A DNA stretch of 64,000 nucleotides from Fictibacillus fluitans (GCF_030418125.1 NZ_JAUHTR010000003.1:248001-312000), one strand, 5' to 3'. Shown: positions 25,643-34,654, numbered from the stretch's first letter. The notes: generated from the letters alone by a model not told the origin. Translations and numbers: made by a program.

Positions 25643-26637
25643 TATGGCTGTTTTTCAGGATGAATAATACTTGATGGCTTTGACTCCATCCCTTGCTTGG
25701 TAATGGAAGTAACATAGTAGCTGTATTTTTCTGCCTCTTGATCGGTATACGTTTTCCGCTCGTAAGCCGATATGCTGGCAACATGCTTAAATGGTTTGTT
25801 TTTCTTTCCTTTATACACCCTGTAGCCGACAATATCCTTGTCGCGCACGGCGTGCCAAGAAACAAATGTACCTTCAACTGATACATGATCCGGTGATATC
25901 GGCCGCTTGGCGTTCTGCTGCTTTTTAGGAGAATGGGCAGTTTTCTCTTTTAATTCCGTGTACACCACCAGACGTTCTTCATGTGTGCCTTTGGTATGGT
26001 TGAAAACACCGGTACATGTGATTAAATTAAGGTTCCTTGTGCTTGCCGGTCCAAAGATCTCCTTGAGAGGCGCCTTATCATTTGGATAGCTTTTGAGCTT
26101 TTTGACAATAAAGGTAATCGTCTTTCCTTTTTGATCGGAAAGGAGGATTTCGTCGCCGGGCTTAAGGTCTTTTAAATCAAAGAAAACAGCAGGACCTGTT
26201 TTGCTGTCAACGTGTCCATCAATCACTGCATTGCCCTGTGCACCGGGCTTCGTTCCTGGTTCGAACCAGCCCGTGTTCTCAATATTTGAAGGAACCCCCA
26301 TCTGCCCATTTTCAAGAACGCCAACCCGTTCAATATTCGCTTTTACATTAATCTTTGGGATCATAAGCTTTGCAGGTATGATGCCAGCTTCCATATGTTC
26401 TTTTTTGATGATTTCAACTGCTTTTCTAAGTTTATTGTCGAGAACCTTGAACTCGGAAAGTTTTTGGCTTTCTTTGGCTGTTTTGTTCTCTTTTTGGTTT
26501 TGTTTTTCCGTTTCTTTTACAAGGGAAGGATTAGCATTGGCGATGGTTTCGTTTCTTTTATCCATATTAAAATGTGTGAAAATGCCAAGCATCATACAGG
26601 TCGCAGCAATGAGGAGTATTGTGGATCCATTTTTCAT
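25642..26637 (-). CDS. Class F-like sortase with C-terminal fibronectin type III-like domain
   Basis: A 331-residue transpeptidase that would attach a sorted protein to the cell wall. An N-terminal signal anchor (3-22) is followed by a charged linker to about 85 and the sortase domain (about 88-232), with catalytic His in IDGHVDSKTGPAVFF (H142), Cys in LITCTGVF (C208) and Arg in ERLVVYT (R222). VGVLENGQMGVP and TGWFEPGTKPGAQGN are typical of class F. Residues about 245-328 look like an extra beta-sandwich (fibronectin type III pattern, FVSWHAVRDKDIVGYRVYKG), unusual for a sortase. AAGGAGG precedes the ATG. It is directly downstream of its likely substrate gene. Confidence 0.85.
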   Translation of the reverse strand: MKNGSTILLIAATCMMLGIFTHFNMDKRNETIANANPSLVKETEKQNQKENKTAKESQKLSEFKVLDNKLRKAVEIIKKEHMEAGIIPAKLMIPKINVKANIERVGVLENGQMGVPSNIENTGWFEPGTKPGAQGNAVIDGHVDSKTGPAVFFDLKDLKPGDEILLSDQKGKTITFIVKKLKSYPNDKAPLKEIFGPASTRNLNLITCTGVFNHTKGTHEERLVVYTELKEKTAHSPKKQQNAKRPISPDHVSVEGTFVSWHAVRDKDIVGYRVYKGKKNKPFKHVASISAYERKTYTDQEAEKYSYYVTSITKQGMESKPSSIIHPEKQP

Positions 26638-26673
26638 GGGAAGAGATTCCTCCTTTCCGGTGGTTATGATTTG

Positions 26674-26702
26674 AAAAAAGAGAGGGAGTCTTGCCCTCTC
26701 TT
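26674..26702 (-). terminator. Terminator between sortase substrate and sortase genes
   Basis: On the minus strand GAGAGGG pairs with CCCTCTC and is followed by TTTTTTC. It would end most substrate transcripts and leave a reduced readthrough into the sortase gene. Confidence 0.75.
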
Positions 26703-26720
26703 CATTTAGAAATGCTGCAA

Positions 26721-28052
26721 TTATTGCTGGCGGCTTAATCGTTTTCTAAGAATCAGGGACAGGCCAGCCGCGGCAAGAGCACCGATTGAAACCCAAACGA
26801 GAGTATCGGTTGAAGCTTCACTGCCGCCCATTCCGGTTTTTGGCATATCCGGCATTCCTTGTCCTGCAAATTTGTCAGGCATTTGTTTAACGATAGCTCC
26901 TCCAAGTGTTTCGCCAATTCCGAAAGTGAATTTGAAGCCCTCACGGAAAGTTTGGTAGGACATATCATAATCATCATTCACGTATTGTTCAAACGTTTGA
27001 ATCACTTGGTCCTCGTGCATTTTCACGGCACCCATCGCATCTTTTGTCGGTAAATTATTTTCTGTGGCAGCAGCCAGGAAGTTGCCGAAATCGGTTGCAA
27101 ATTGTGATGTAAGCCTGTCTTTGGCTTCATTCATGGCGTTTTCGTCCTTCTCAAGAGTGGCACTGACCAGGTCACCCTGTGCATTGATGTGATCGCCCTG
27201 CCATACTTTTTCGAATTGCGATGCGCCCTCCGCACCGTAAATGCCTTTAATGGCTGCCGTGAAATCTGCTGTATGCTGATCTTCAGCCCAGTTCACAAAA
27301 TCATAGTCCTTCGCGCCATCCACGCCTTTTTGCATGCTCATTGCAGCCAGAGCAAAATGTTCGGAAGTCAGGCTGTTTAACGTTGAACGCAAATCAGCCG
27401 CTGCGGTATCCGCTTTAGAATTCTCAAATTTATCTGGTGATTGGGACACGATTGCGGTGGACAATGCTTTGCTGATATCAAACATGCGGTGGAAGCCATC
27501 GCGGAAAGCCTGGTTTGATTGCTTGTAGTCCCCGGCTGCATATGAGTCAAATGCTTTTTGTACATCATCTTCATGAGCCTGTACCGCTTTAACGGCTGCA
27601 TCCTCAGGCAGTTTTCCTCCTGTAGCTTTTCCAAGGAACATACCGAAGTCTTTTGCGAATCTGTCAATTTTCATTTCGGCCTCTTTTTTCGCATCCATAT
27701 CTTTTGCTTTTACCGCTTTTACATAATCATCTGTGTAGTCGTTATGAGGAGCAAAAATATCGTTGAATTGCTGAGCCGCATCGGCACCGTAAATGGAAGC
27801 GATAGCCGGCTTCATGTCAGCCGCGTTTTGGTCCAGTGCTTTTTTGGCAGCGTCCGCATCCTGTGCGCCTTCATACCGTTTTTCCATTTCAATAACGGAT
27901 AAAGCAAAATGCTCGGACAGCAGATGATCCAGCCCGGCCCTCAGGTCGGCTGCCGGTGTTTTAACTGCAGGCGCATTGTCTGCAGCGCTAGCCATGGATG
28001 GGAAAAGAAGAGAGAGTCCAAGAACGGGTGCAAGTACTTTTTTCATTTTCAT
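26721..28052 (-). CDS. Sortase-anchored surface protein with two helical repeats
   Basis: A 443-residue secreted protein. The signal peptide ends at SMASA (about residue 23). Two homologous units of about 175 residues follow (about 36-212 and 220-394), each opening with ADLR...SEHFALxxMxM, carrying an IYGA segment and closing with QSPDKF or QMPDKF. The sorting signal is MPKTG (403-407), then a hydrophobic helix and RKRLSRQQ. The repeats look helical and contain conserved His and Glu (SEHF, AHED/MHED, FRDGF/FREGF), so a metal- or ligand-binding bundle is possible. I do not recognise the domain. AAGGAGTG precedes the start. The neighbouring sortase is the likely anchoring enzyme. Confidence 0.85.
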   Translation of the reverse strand: MKMKKVLAPVLGLSLLFPSMASAADNAPAVKTPAADLRAGLDHLLSEHFALSVIEMEKRYEGAQDADAAKKALDQNAADMKPAIASIYGADAAQQFNDIFAPHNDYTDDYVKAVKAKDMDAKKEAEMKIDRFAKDFGMFLGKATGGKLPEDAAVKAVQAHEDDVQKAFDSYAAGDYKQSNQAFRDGFHRMFDISKALSTAIVSQSPDKFENSKADTAAADLRSTLNSLTSEHFALAAMSMQKGVDGAKDYDFVNWAEDQHTADFTAAIKGIYGAEGASQFEKVWQGDHINAQGDLVSATLEKDENAMNEAKDRLTSQFATDFGNFLAAATENNLPTKDAMGAVKMHEDQVIQTFEQYVNDDYDMSYQTFREGFKFTFGIGETLGGAIVKQMPDKFAGQGMPDMPKTGMGGSEASTDTLVWVSIGALAAAGLSLILRKRLSRQQ

Positions 28053-28240
28053 GTGAAATTCACTCCTTCAAATTTTTTGGCCTGGTGGCCTTTTTTGTAA
28101 TTTCATACAGAAAACGCACGGAATTTGCAGTTGGATCACTTTTTTTTAAAACTTTTTAATAATTTTTAAAATTAAAGGGAAATGAAAGGGTGCGGAAGAA
28201 GAAATTTAGAATGTATTCAGTAAACCGGGAGGCGGTCCAT

Positions 28241-28735
28241 GTGACGCATAATGATGAAATCAGAAAGGAAGTACTGGAAACGGTAAATGGCTTAACCGAC
28301 GATCAATTAAATGAACCGGAGGAAAAGGGCAGATGGTCCATCATGCAGACTCTGCACCATCTTTACCTTATGGAACGGTCGGTGGCAATCATTATCTCGA
28401 ACCGTCTGAAAAGCAAAATAACAGCGCCTGCAGAAAGAAAGCCGATTGACAGGACAGTGGATCGAAGTATGAAAGTCAATGCACCCGTTTTTGTTGTTCC
28501 TACGAAAAAGCACCTGACCCTTGAAAAAATGAAAAACAAATTGGAAGAATCAAGAATCGAGCTGAATAAGGTAGCGGCAAGTGCCAACCAGGAAGAGCTG
28601 AAACGCAAATCCTATCCACATCCCGTATTTGGCCCTATGCCGCTGGAGCAATGGATTCCATTTGTCGGTTATCATGAAGAAAGGCACCTGGAGCAAATCA
28701 AGGAAATCAAGGACAGGGTGCTGGCCAGGACATAA
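28241..28735 (+). CDS. DinB-family protein
   Basis: A 164-residue four-helix DinB/YfiT-like protein. The metal ligands expected in the family are visible: LHHLYLMER in helix 2 and HEERHLEQI near the C-terminus. The fold includes thiol transferases (bacillithiol or mycothiol) and stress proteins of unknown role. The GTG at 28241 is preferred because GGGAGG lies eight bases upstream; the GTG at 28190 and ATG at 28211 have poorer sites. Transcribed alone; the substrate is unknown. Confidence 0.75.
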   Translation: MTHNDEIRKEVLETVNGLTDDQLNEPEEKGRWSIMQTLHHLYLMERSVAIIISNRLKSKITAPAERKPIDRTVDRSMKVNAPVFVVPTKKHLTLEKMKNKLEESRIELNKVAASANQEELKRKSYPHPVFGPMPLEQWIPFVGYHEERHLEQIKEIKDRVLART

Positions 28736-28756
28736 GAATTCAACAGTAAAACAAAG

Positions 28757-28785
28757 TTGACTTATCGGGATACTTCAATTAAAAT
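28757..28785 (+). promoter_or_regulatory. SigA promoter upstream of thrC
   Basis: TTGACT, 17 bases, TAAAAT. It gives an untranslated leader of about 155 bases before the threonine synthase gene, in which I see only a weak hairpin. Confidence 0.55.
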
Positions 28786-28947
28786 GTACACAACAAAAAC
28801 ACAATATGAAAAGCTGATCAGAAAACTGAAGGCACTTCTTTGCGATGCAGGGCAGTGTCTCTTTTACTGTGCTCTGCTGCGCTGGCAGGAAAGGGATCTC
28901 CGGCATAATGCTCCAGGCTTTTCACAACTTTGGAGGAGTTTTTTGAT

Positions 28948-30174
28948 ATGTCATTTAGCTATGTAAGCCATCTTGTATGTCCAAAATGCTCTAAAACCTA
29001 TGATCATAATGAGATGCACCAGCTTTGTACCTGCGGTTCACCGCTCCTTGTGGATTATGATCTTGAGAGATTGAAAGAGGAAGACACTATTATTGATCAA
29101 ACACGGAACGATCTTTGGCGTTATCACAAGCTGCTGCCGGTTACGGGTGAGGAACATATAATATCTCTGGGTGAAGGAATGACTCCATACTTGCAGATGC
29201 CTGAACTGGGTGCGGAATTGGGAATTGAATCGTTATATATGAAAGATGAAGGTCTTATACCGACGGGTTCATTCAAAGCCAGAGGAGCCGCGGTCGGGGT
29301 TTCAAAAGCAAAGGAGCTGGGAGTTACACAACTCGCTATGCCAACCAATGGGAACGCAGGAGCCGCATGGTCGCTTTATTGCGCGAGAGCAGGTATTAAG
29401 CCAACGATTGTCATGCCTGTCGATGCTCCTGTTATCACCAGGAAAGAAACGGCCATTTCCGGAGCTGAGCTTTACCTTGTGGACGGCCTGATCAGTGATG
29501 CGGGAAAAATGGTTGCCGGTCTGGTGAAAGACGAAGGCCTGTATGATGCTTCGACGTTAAAGGAACCATATCGGATCGAGGGCAAGAAAACGATGGGGTA
29601 TGAAATAATTGAGCAGTCCGGAGGCGAAACTCCAGATGTCATCCTTTATCCTACCGGCGGAGGCGTTGGACTGATCGGGATTTATAAAGCATTAAAGGAA
29701 TTTAAGGAACTGGGACTTTTTAAAGGAAGCAAGTTCCCGCGCCTTGTAGCCGTTCAGGCAGAGGGATGCGCCCCTATTGTGAAAGCGTGGGAGGAGCGCA
29801 AAAATGAATCGGAATTCTGGGAGGACTCCAAAACAGCAGCCTTCGGAATTAATGTGCCGAAAGCCATCGGAGATTTTTTGGTTCTTGAAGCTATCTATGA
29901 AACTGAAGGCTGTGCGGTCGCCGTTTCAGAAGATGAAATTCAACAAGCCCTCCGCCAGGCGGCTGAACTGGAAGGAAGTTTCATTTGTCCTGAAGGTGCA
30001 GCAACATTTGCGGCAGCAAAAAAATTAAGAGACAAAGGCTGGATTGGGCAAGGGGAACGCGTGCTTTGCCTGAACACTGGCCAGGGAATCAAATACCCGG
30101 ATACGATAGAGGTCAATCCTCTCGTGCTCCAGCCGGGAGAAAATCTTCCAAGGAACAAAGAGCAGGTTAACTAA
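28948..30174 (+). CDS. thrC: Threonine synthase
   Basis: A 408-residue PLP enzyme converting O-phosphohomoserine to threonine. An N-terminal zinc-ribbon segment (CPKC...CTCG, residues 11-32) precedes the fold type II domain with the PLP lysine in TGSFKARGA, the substrate loop MPTNGNAGAAWS and the phosphate-binding stretch YPTGGGVGLIGI. The zinc-ribbon form differs from the shorter B. subtilis ThrC. The ATG at 28948 follows TGGAGGAG. The usual hom and thrB genes are not adjacent. A role as threonine deaminase-like enzyme is less likely. Confidence 0.85.
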   Translation: MSFSYVSHLVCPKCSKTYDHNEMHQLCTCGSPLLVDYDLERLKEEDTIIDQTRNDLWRYHKLLPVTGEEHIISLGEGMTPYLQMPELGAELGIESLYMKDEGLIPTGSFKARGAAVGVSKAKELGVTQLAMPTNGNAGAAWSLYCARAGIKPTIVMPVDAPVITRKETAISGAELYLVDGLISDAGKMVAGLVKDEGLYDASTLKEPYRIEGKKTMGYEIIEQSGGETPDVILYPTGGGVGLIGIYKALKEFKELGLFKGSKFPRLVAVQAEGCAPIVKAWEERKNESEFWEDSKTAAFGINVPKAIGDFLVLEAIYETEGCAVAVSEDEIQQALRQAAELEGSFICPEGAATFAAAKKLRDKGWIGQGERVLCLNTGQGIKYPDTIEVNPLVLQPGENLPRNKEQVN

Positions 30175-30200
30175 AAAACAAAAAATAACGGTTTAATGTT

Positions 30201-30369
30201 CTTATGAAGAGAGGTGGAGGGAATGGCCCTGTGAAGCCTCGGCAGCGGACTCGATTACGAGTACTGTGCCAATTCCACAAGCTTACAGCTTGAAAGATAA
30301 GAAGAGCCCGTACACTGTGCACTACCCGCCTCTTCTTGCTTACGATTTATGCAGGAAGAGGCTTTTCAT
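30201..30369 (+). promoter_or_regulatory. SAM-I riboswitch (S-box) with terminator
   Basis: The P1 strands CTTAT (30201) and GATAAG (30296-30301) bracket the conserved S-box core AGAGGTGGAGGGAATGGCCC, then CCTCGGCAGCGGACTC and a third hairpin. A terminator follows: GCCTCTTCTTGC (30328-30339) with GCAGGAAGAGGC (30351-30362) and TTTT. AAGAAGAGC after the aptamer can pair with GCCTCTTCTT as antiterminator. SAM binding should stop transcription of the FbpA-like gene downstream. The rest of the 282-bp gap shows no other gene or clear promoter. Confidence 0.9.
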
Positions 30370-30456
30370 TTTGAACAGCTGCTGATTGGTCAACCAAAGG
30401 CGCCATGTCGATCTCATGACATGCGTTTATTTTTTGTCCGAAAAGGAGGAGAAATC

Positions 30457-30627
30457 ATGGGAAATCAATTGCGTAAAGCGGTAGAAAGCAAAAGGAACCA
30501 GCTCATTACAAGTCTTATCAAGATGGGGGTGTACAAGAAGGAAGAACGTCATTTGTTTCAGCTCACCCTGACCGATCTTGAAGAAGAATACGGCAAAGCG
30601 GTCAGTTTCAAAAAATATGGTTATTAA
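30457..30627 (+). CDS. fbpA: FbpA-like small basic protein
   Basis: A 56-residue basic protein starting MGNQLRKAVESKRNQLI and continuing LTLTDLEEEYGK. This resembles the small Fur-regulated basic protein A family of Bacillus, whose relatives support the FsrA iron-sparing small RNA response. AAAGGAGGAG stands six bases before the ATG. No Fur box is obvious; instead the gene lies behind an S-box leader. The family call rests on size, charge and the LRKAVE and LEEEY patterns. Confidence 0.65.
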   Translation: MGNQLRKAVESKRNQLITSLIKMGVYKKEERHLFQLTLTDLEEEYGKAVSFKKYGY

Positions 30628-30628
30628 A

Positions 30629-30684
30629 GAAAAGGGATGATTTAAATTATTGAAGGATACGCGCCTTTTTCCATCCCTTTTTCT
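30629..30684. terminator. Possible terminator between fbpA and the YhgE gene
   Basis: AAAAGGGATG (about 30630-30639) can pair with CATCCCTTTTT (about 30674-30684), with a long loop that includes the end of the convergent gene. Confidence 0.45.
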
Positions 30685-32656
30685 TACTTGAGAATATCCT
30701 TGAAAGCGGCCTGGATAAAATGACCGCCAACAACAGAAAACTGGCTGGAAAGAGAATGAGATGCCAGATGTCTGAAAGAACGATCTCTCTGATCATGCCT
30801 CCAGTTGCTTCCCGCAGCAAGCTGACGCCATACGTAAAGGGCATGTACGGATTAAGTTTTTGAAAAAAAGGCGAGGTCATCGATACGGGAAACGTACCTC
30901 CTGAACTTGAGAATTGCAGAACAAGGAAAATCACTGCCAGCGCTTTGCCGATGTTTCCAAAAATGAAAACGAGCGAATAGATGATTGATATGAATATGAT
31001 GCTCAAGAGGATAGAAAAAAACACAAATTGAAGCTGATCCACAATGTATGCAGATATCACAAATATATTTCCTAGGGAAACCACCAGTGCCTGGAGAATG
31101 CCGATTGAAATAAACGTAAACCATCTTCCCCAGAAAAACACCATGCCGGAATCGCTCTTATTACTTGCTGTTCTGCCCGCTTTAAGAGAGGAAATGAGAA
31201 GCATGCCTCCTACCCAGAGTGCCAAAACAGTATAAAAGGGAGTCATGGCAGAGCCGTAGTTGGGGATCGGGAAAATTTTATGTTCTTTTAGAACAATGGG
31301 AGAGGCAAGAAAATCGCTCTCTTTTCCCGGGTTGTTTTTCAACGCCCTGATGATATCACGGAGATTCAGATTTCTCTCAAAATCTCTGATCTTGTCCGCT
31401 GTTTCTGTAATGGCTTTCTCCATTTGAGGAAGGTCTTTCTCAGCCAGTATGGCCGCACGGTGGACGGCACTTTCCATTTTAGGTATTTCCGTCTTCAGGG
31501 AGGCAGCGGCAAGCTGGGGAGATCCCTTTTTAAGTCGGGCTGATGACTCACTGATTTTTTTCTTGGCGGCTGGCCAATCTTCTTTGTAATAGACCGCAAG
31601 ATCTTGCAGGGAAGTAAGGCTTCCGCTCTGTTCACTTAATGAACGGCGATTTTTTTCAGTGAGCGCACGCAGATGATCCAAGTCGTTTTTAATCGTGGAA
31701 AGCTGTTCTGTTGGATAAGGCATGCCCGGTGAAGCACCTTGTGCTTCCCGTGCTTTTTGTACGGCTTGACTTGTCACCGACTGGAGCTCCGAGAGGGTGT
31801 TGTCTAGTTGGTCTGCCGTTTGCCCTGCTGATTGAAAGATGGAAAGGCTGCCCTCTGCGGAGGAGGCCTGTTCCAGCACCTGCTCTATTTCTGGAACCGC
31901 TTTTTCACCGCTTTTCAGAAGCGAATTAACTTTCTCGAAATCGGAAGTCACATTTTGCAGGTTCAGTAAAGCTGTTTGTTTATGCAATAAGGCAAGCTTC
32001 TCATCAAGTGAAATGATGTGCCGGGCCATTTCGTTGATTTTCGGAAGGTCTTTTTCGAGGGTAAAGAGTTTCTTTTCAAAGTTTTGGATCGTGGGTAAAT
32101 TCCTTTCAAGTGTGATTCCTGCTTCGTTGAACTTTGAAAAGATGGCCTTTCCTACATTTCTTGTGAAGCTGTCACTAACCTGGTTGATGATGGTGGAGAC
32201 TCCACTCTGAGTAATTTTCGGAGAAACCGCATTGATTTTCTCGTTTACCGTATAATCGATGACCGGTTTTTCGGGTGACTCGCTCGCGATACTTGCTATC
32301 TTTTTGGAAAAGTCTTTCGGGATATAGAGGCTTGCATAATAATTTCCCATAACAACACCATTGTGAGCTTTTTCCTTGGTAACAAACGTCCAGCCAAGCT
32401 TCTGATTGTTCTTTAAATTTTGGACGACTTCGTTTCCGATATTGAGGTTTTTATCCTGAAATACGGTTCCTCTGTCGTCATTGCTGATGGCAATTTTAAT
32501 CCCTTTCGTGTTCTCGTAGGGATCCCACATTGCTTTAATGTTCACCCAGGCATAGACGGATGGAAGAAAGATCAGGCCAATTATGATCAGGGCGGCAGAA
32601 GGGATGGTTAATACCTCTTTCCAATCGGTACGAAACACATTAAATATACTTTTCAT
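30647..32656 (-). CDS. YhgE/Pip-family membrane protein
   Basis: A 669-residue protein with one N-terminal membrane helix (about 17-37), a large extracytoplasmic region, and about five C-terminal helices as in ABC-2 permeases. The opening DWKEVLTIPSAALIIIGLIFLPSVYAWVNIKAMWDPYENT is the hallmark of the YhgE/Pip family, which includes the phage infection protein and is related to EsaA of type VII secretion. The middle (about 170-430) is predicted coiled coil. The ATG at 32656 follows AAAAGGA; the ATG at 32695 lacks a site. It may export or anchor an unknown substrate. Confidence 0.82.
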   Translation of the reverse strand: MKSIFNVFRTDWKEVLTIPSAALIIIGLIFLPSVYAWVNIKAMWDPYENTKGIKIAISNDDRGTVFQDKNLNIGNEVVQNLKNNQKLGWTFVTKEKAHNGVVMGNYYASLYIPKDFSKKIASIASESPEKPVIDYTVNEKINAVSPKITQSGVSTIINQVSDSFTRNVGKAIFSKFNEAGITLERNLPTIQNFEKKLFTLEKDLPKINEMARHIISLDEKLALLHKQTALLNLQNVTSDFEKVNSLLKSGEKAVPEIEQVLEQASSAEGSLSIFQSAGQTADQLDNTLSELQSVTSQAVQKAREAQGASPGMPYPTEQLSTIKNDLDHLRALTEKNRRSLSEQSGSLTSLQDLAVYYKEDWPAAKKKISESSARLKKGSPQLAAASLKTEIPKMESAVHRAAILAEKDLPQMEKAITETADKIRDFERNLNLRDIIRALKNNPGKESDFLASPIVLKEHKIFPIPNYGSAMTPFYTVLALWVGGMLLISSLKAGRTASNKSDSGMVFFWGRWFTFISIGILQALVVSLGNIFVISAYIVDQLQFVFFSILLSIIFISIIYSLVFIFGNIGKALAVIFLVLQFSSSGGTFPVSMTSPFFQKLNPYMPFTYGVSLLREATGGMIREIVLSDIWHLILFPASFLLLAVILSRPLSRIFSSKKKGWKKARILQ

Positions 32657-32786
32657 TTTATTAAATCCTTTTTTATGAAGTATTGAATATCGCATGTCTT
32701 GCTTAGTTTTTGTTTAATTGACAGTGGACATACCAAAGAAGGTTGTGGTGTACTAGTGGTGAATGGAAATAATGGAGGAAATCATA

Positions 32787-32987
32787 ATGAATGAACATTT
32801 AGCCAATGAAATTCTTTCGGATTTGCGGAACGGAAATCTCAGTGAATATATTGTAATAAAAGAGGAATTTCCTTTATTTCGTGATGTTCTTGTACAGCAG
32901 GATGACAAAAAGGCATTCAGGGGAATTATTGTTCCGGGCGGCGGCGGGAACGTTAAGTATTTTTACCAGCCGGGCTGGACAGCATAA
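32787..32987 (+). CDS. Small hypothetical protein, 66 residues
   Basis: A 66-residue soluble protein with an alpha-beta look: two helices (NEHLANEILSDLRNG and FPLFRDVLVQQ), then FRGIIVPGGGGNVKYFYQPGWTA. The glycine run followed by YFYQPGW is distinctive but not known to me. The ATG at 32787 is preceded by GGAGGAAA; the ATG at 32763 lies upstream of that site. A strong bidirectional terminator follows. It is divergent from the YhgE-like gene. Confidence 0.7.
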   Translation: MNEHLANEILSDLRNGNLSEYIVIKEEFPLFRDVLVQQDDKKAFRGIIVPGGGGNVKYFYQPGWTA

Positions 32988-33024
32988 AAAAATCGGCTCC
33001 TTTAAAAAGGAACCGATTTTTTTT
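32986..33024. terminator. Bidirectional terminator
   Basis: AATCGGCTCCTTT pairs with AAAGGAACCGATT (one mismatch), flanked by A- and T-runs, between the 66-residue gene and uspA. Confidence 0.85.
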
Positions 33025-33442
33025 ATTTAACAATAATAACTGGGCAGTCTGCCAGTTGTGCAACGCTGTGACTGACACTTCCTAGCAATGCCTCTTTTAT
33101 CAAGCCTTTTCCGGTGCTTCCGATAATGATCGCATCAAAGCCATTTTCGTTTGCGTAGGAAGCAATCACATGGCCGGGATCACCCTGAAACGTATGCGTT
33201 TCGTAGTGGATACCCGAATCGGAAAGATATTTTACTGCAGGAAGCAATAATTCCTTGTCTTCTTCCTCGATCAGTTCATCAAGATTGATGGTCATCACCG
33301 GTTCTTGCATGGGAAGATTTTTATTCACATGAACGATGGTTACGCGCTCGGATTCGAATGTTTTAGCCAGCTCGACTCCGTGCATCAAGGCACGTGCAGA
33401 AGAAGGCGAACCGTCAAAGGCGATTAGAATTTTATTGTACAT
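33023..33442 (-). CDS. Universal stress protein (UspA family)
   Basis: A 139-residue single UspA domain. It has KILIAFDGSPSSARALMHG at the start and the ATP-binding signature GSTGKGLIKEALLGSVSHSVA near the C-terminus, so it is the nucleotide-binding form. It follows the MFS pump gene by 21 bp in the same direction and is likely cotranscribed. Stress resistance is the general role; no specific partner is known. Confidence 0.9.
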   Translation of the reverse strand: MYNKILIAFDGSPSSARALMHGVELAKTFESERVTIVHVNKNLPMQEPVMTINLDELIEEEDKELLLPAVKYLSDSGIHYETHTFQGDPGHVIASYANENGFDAIIIGSTGKGLIKEALLGSVSHSVAQLADCPVIIVK

Positions 33443-33463
33443 AAGTAAGACCTTCCTTTTTAA

Positions 33464-34654
33464 TTAGTGAGAAGCAGTGTCAACATGTGCTAAGTGCTTG
33501 CGTCCGAAGGCAACAACCAGCATGGCCAACAGAACAAAGATTGCTCCGGTTACAAAAGGAACATGAGGCGAATACGTTTCAGCCAATTTGTTTGCCAGCC
33601 ACGGACCAATGGCACCCCCAATAAAGCGGACAAAACTGTAAGCTGCTGAAGCAGTTGCCCGTTCAACCGGTGCTACCTGCATTACTGCGGTGGTGATCAA
33701 TGTGTTATTTGTACCGAGGAACAGTCCGGCTACAACAACAGCAATGATGACCACAATGGCGTGATCGGTCCAAATCCCCATGGAAAGCAGCGTTAAGGCA
33801 AACAAGATCAGCATGGCACACATGGACTTAACCGTACCAAATCGTGCTTGAATCTTTGGTGCTACAAATACAGAAGTAATAGCAAGGCAAAGTCCCCATC
33901 CAAGGAACACATAGCCCAAGCCGTGTTCATCGAGATTCATAACAAATGGAGAATAAGCCATCAGCGTGAAGAAACCGATATTGTAGAAAAAGGCTGTAAG
34001 TCCGAGTCTGAGCAATCCTGGGTATTTCAAGGCTTTGATTGGATCAAGGACAGAGCTTTTCACTTTTGGTTTCGGTACTTGAGGCATTTTAATCAATAAA
34101 GCAAAAAAGGCAATAACCATTAAAACACTTACTCCGTAAAAAGGTCCGCGCCAGGAAATGGAACCGAGTTCGCCGCCAAGAAGAGGCCCCACGGAGATTC
34201 CCAGCCCAATCGCTGCTTCATAAAGGATAATGGCTTTTGCGGTCCCGCCAATAGATAGTCCAACGATAGCTGACAGAGCTGTTGCGATAAATAAAGAGTT
34301 ACCAAGACCCCAACCTCCGCGAAATCCAACGATTTGGGAGATAGCATCAGAGGAACCTGCTAATGCCGAGAAGACAATAATAAGTAAAATACCCGATAAT
34401 AATGTCCATTTAACACCAACCCGGCTGGAAACAACACCGGTTATCAGCATGGCAACACCGGTGATCAGGTTATAACTTGAAAACAATAACGAAACCTGGC
34501 TTGGAGTTGCGTTAAGCTGCTTGGCGATGGCGGGAAGGATCGGGTCGACCAGTCCTAATCCCATAAACGAAATAATAGTTGCAAAAAAGATGACCCAGAT
34601 GACCAGTGGCTGTTTGGCAGACTGGTTCTGAATCTCAAGCGCTTCTTGACGCAT
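33464..34654 (-). CDS. MFS multidrug/drug efflux transporter
   Basis: A 396-residue transporter with twelve hydrophobic segments. VDPILPAIAKQL is in helix 1, the motif A-like loop VVSSRVGVKWTLLSG joins helices 2 and 3, and AIILYEAAIGLGISVGPLLGG carries the antiporter motif C. The ATG at 34654 has AAAGGGG upstream; the longer frame from 34729 covers the promoter. It is divergent from a MerR regulator, a common layout for drug-responsive pumps (BmrR, BltR). The substrate is unknown. Confidence 0.85.
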   Translation of the reverse strand: MRQEALEIQNQSAKQPLVIWVIFFATIISFMGLGLVDPILPAIAKQLNATPSQVSLLFSSYNLITGVAMLITGVVSSRVGVKWTLLSGILLIIVFSALAGSSDAISQIVGFRGGWGLGNSLFIATALSAIVGLSIGGTAKAIILYEAAIGLGISVGPLLGGELGSISWRGPFYGVSVLMVIAFFALLIKMPQVPKPKVKSSVLDPIKALKYPGLLRLGLTAFFYNIGFFTLMAYSPFVMNLDEHGLGYVFLGWGLCLAITSVFVAPKIQARFGTVKSMCAMLILFALTLLSMGIWTDHAIVVIIAVVVAGLFLGTNNTLITTAVMQVAPVERATASAAYSFVRFIGGAIGPWLANKLAETYSPHVPFVTGAIFVLLAMLVVAFGRKHLAHVDTASH

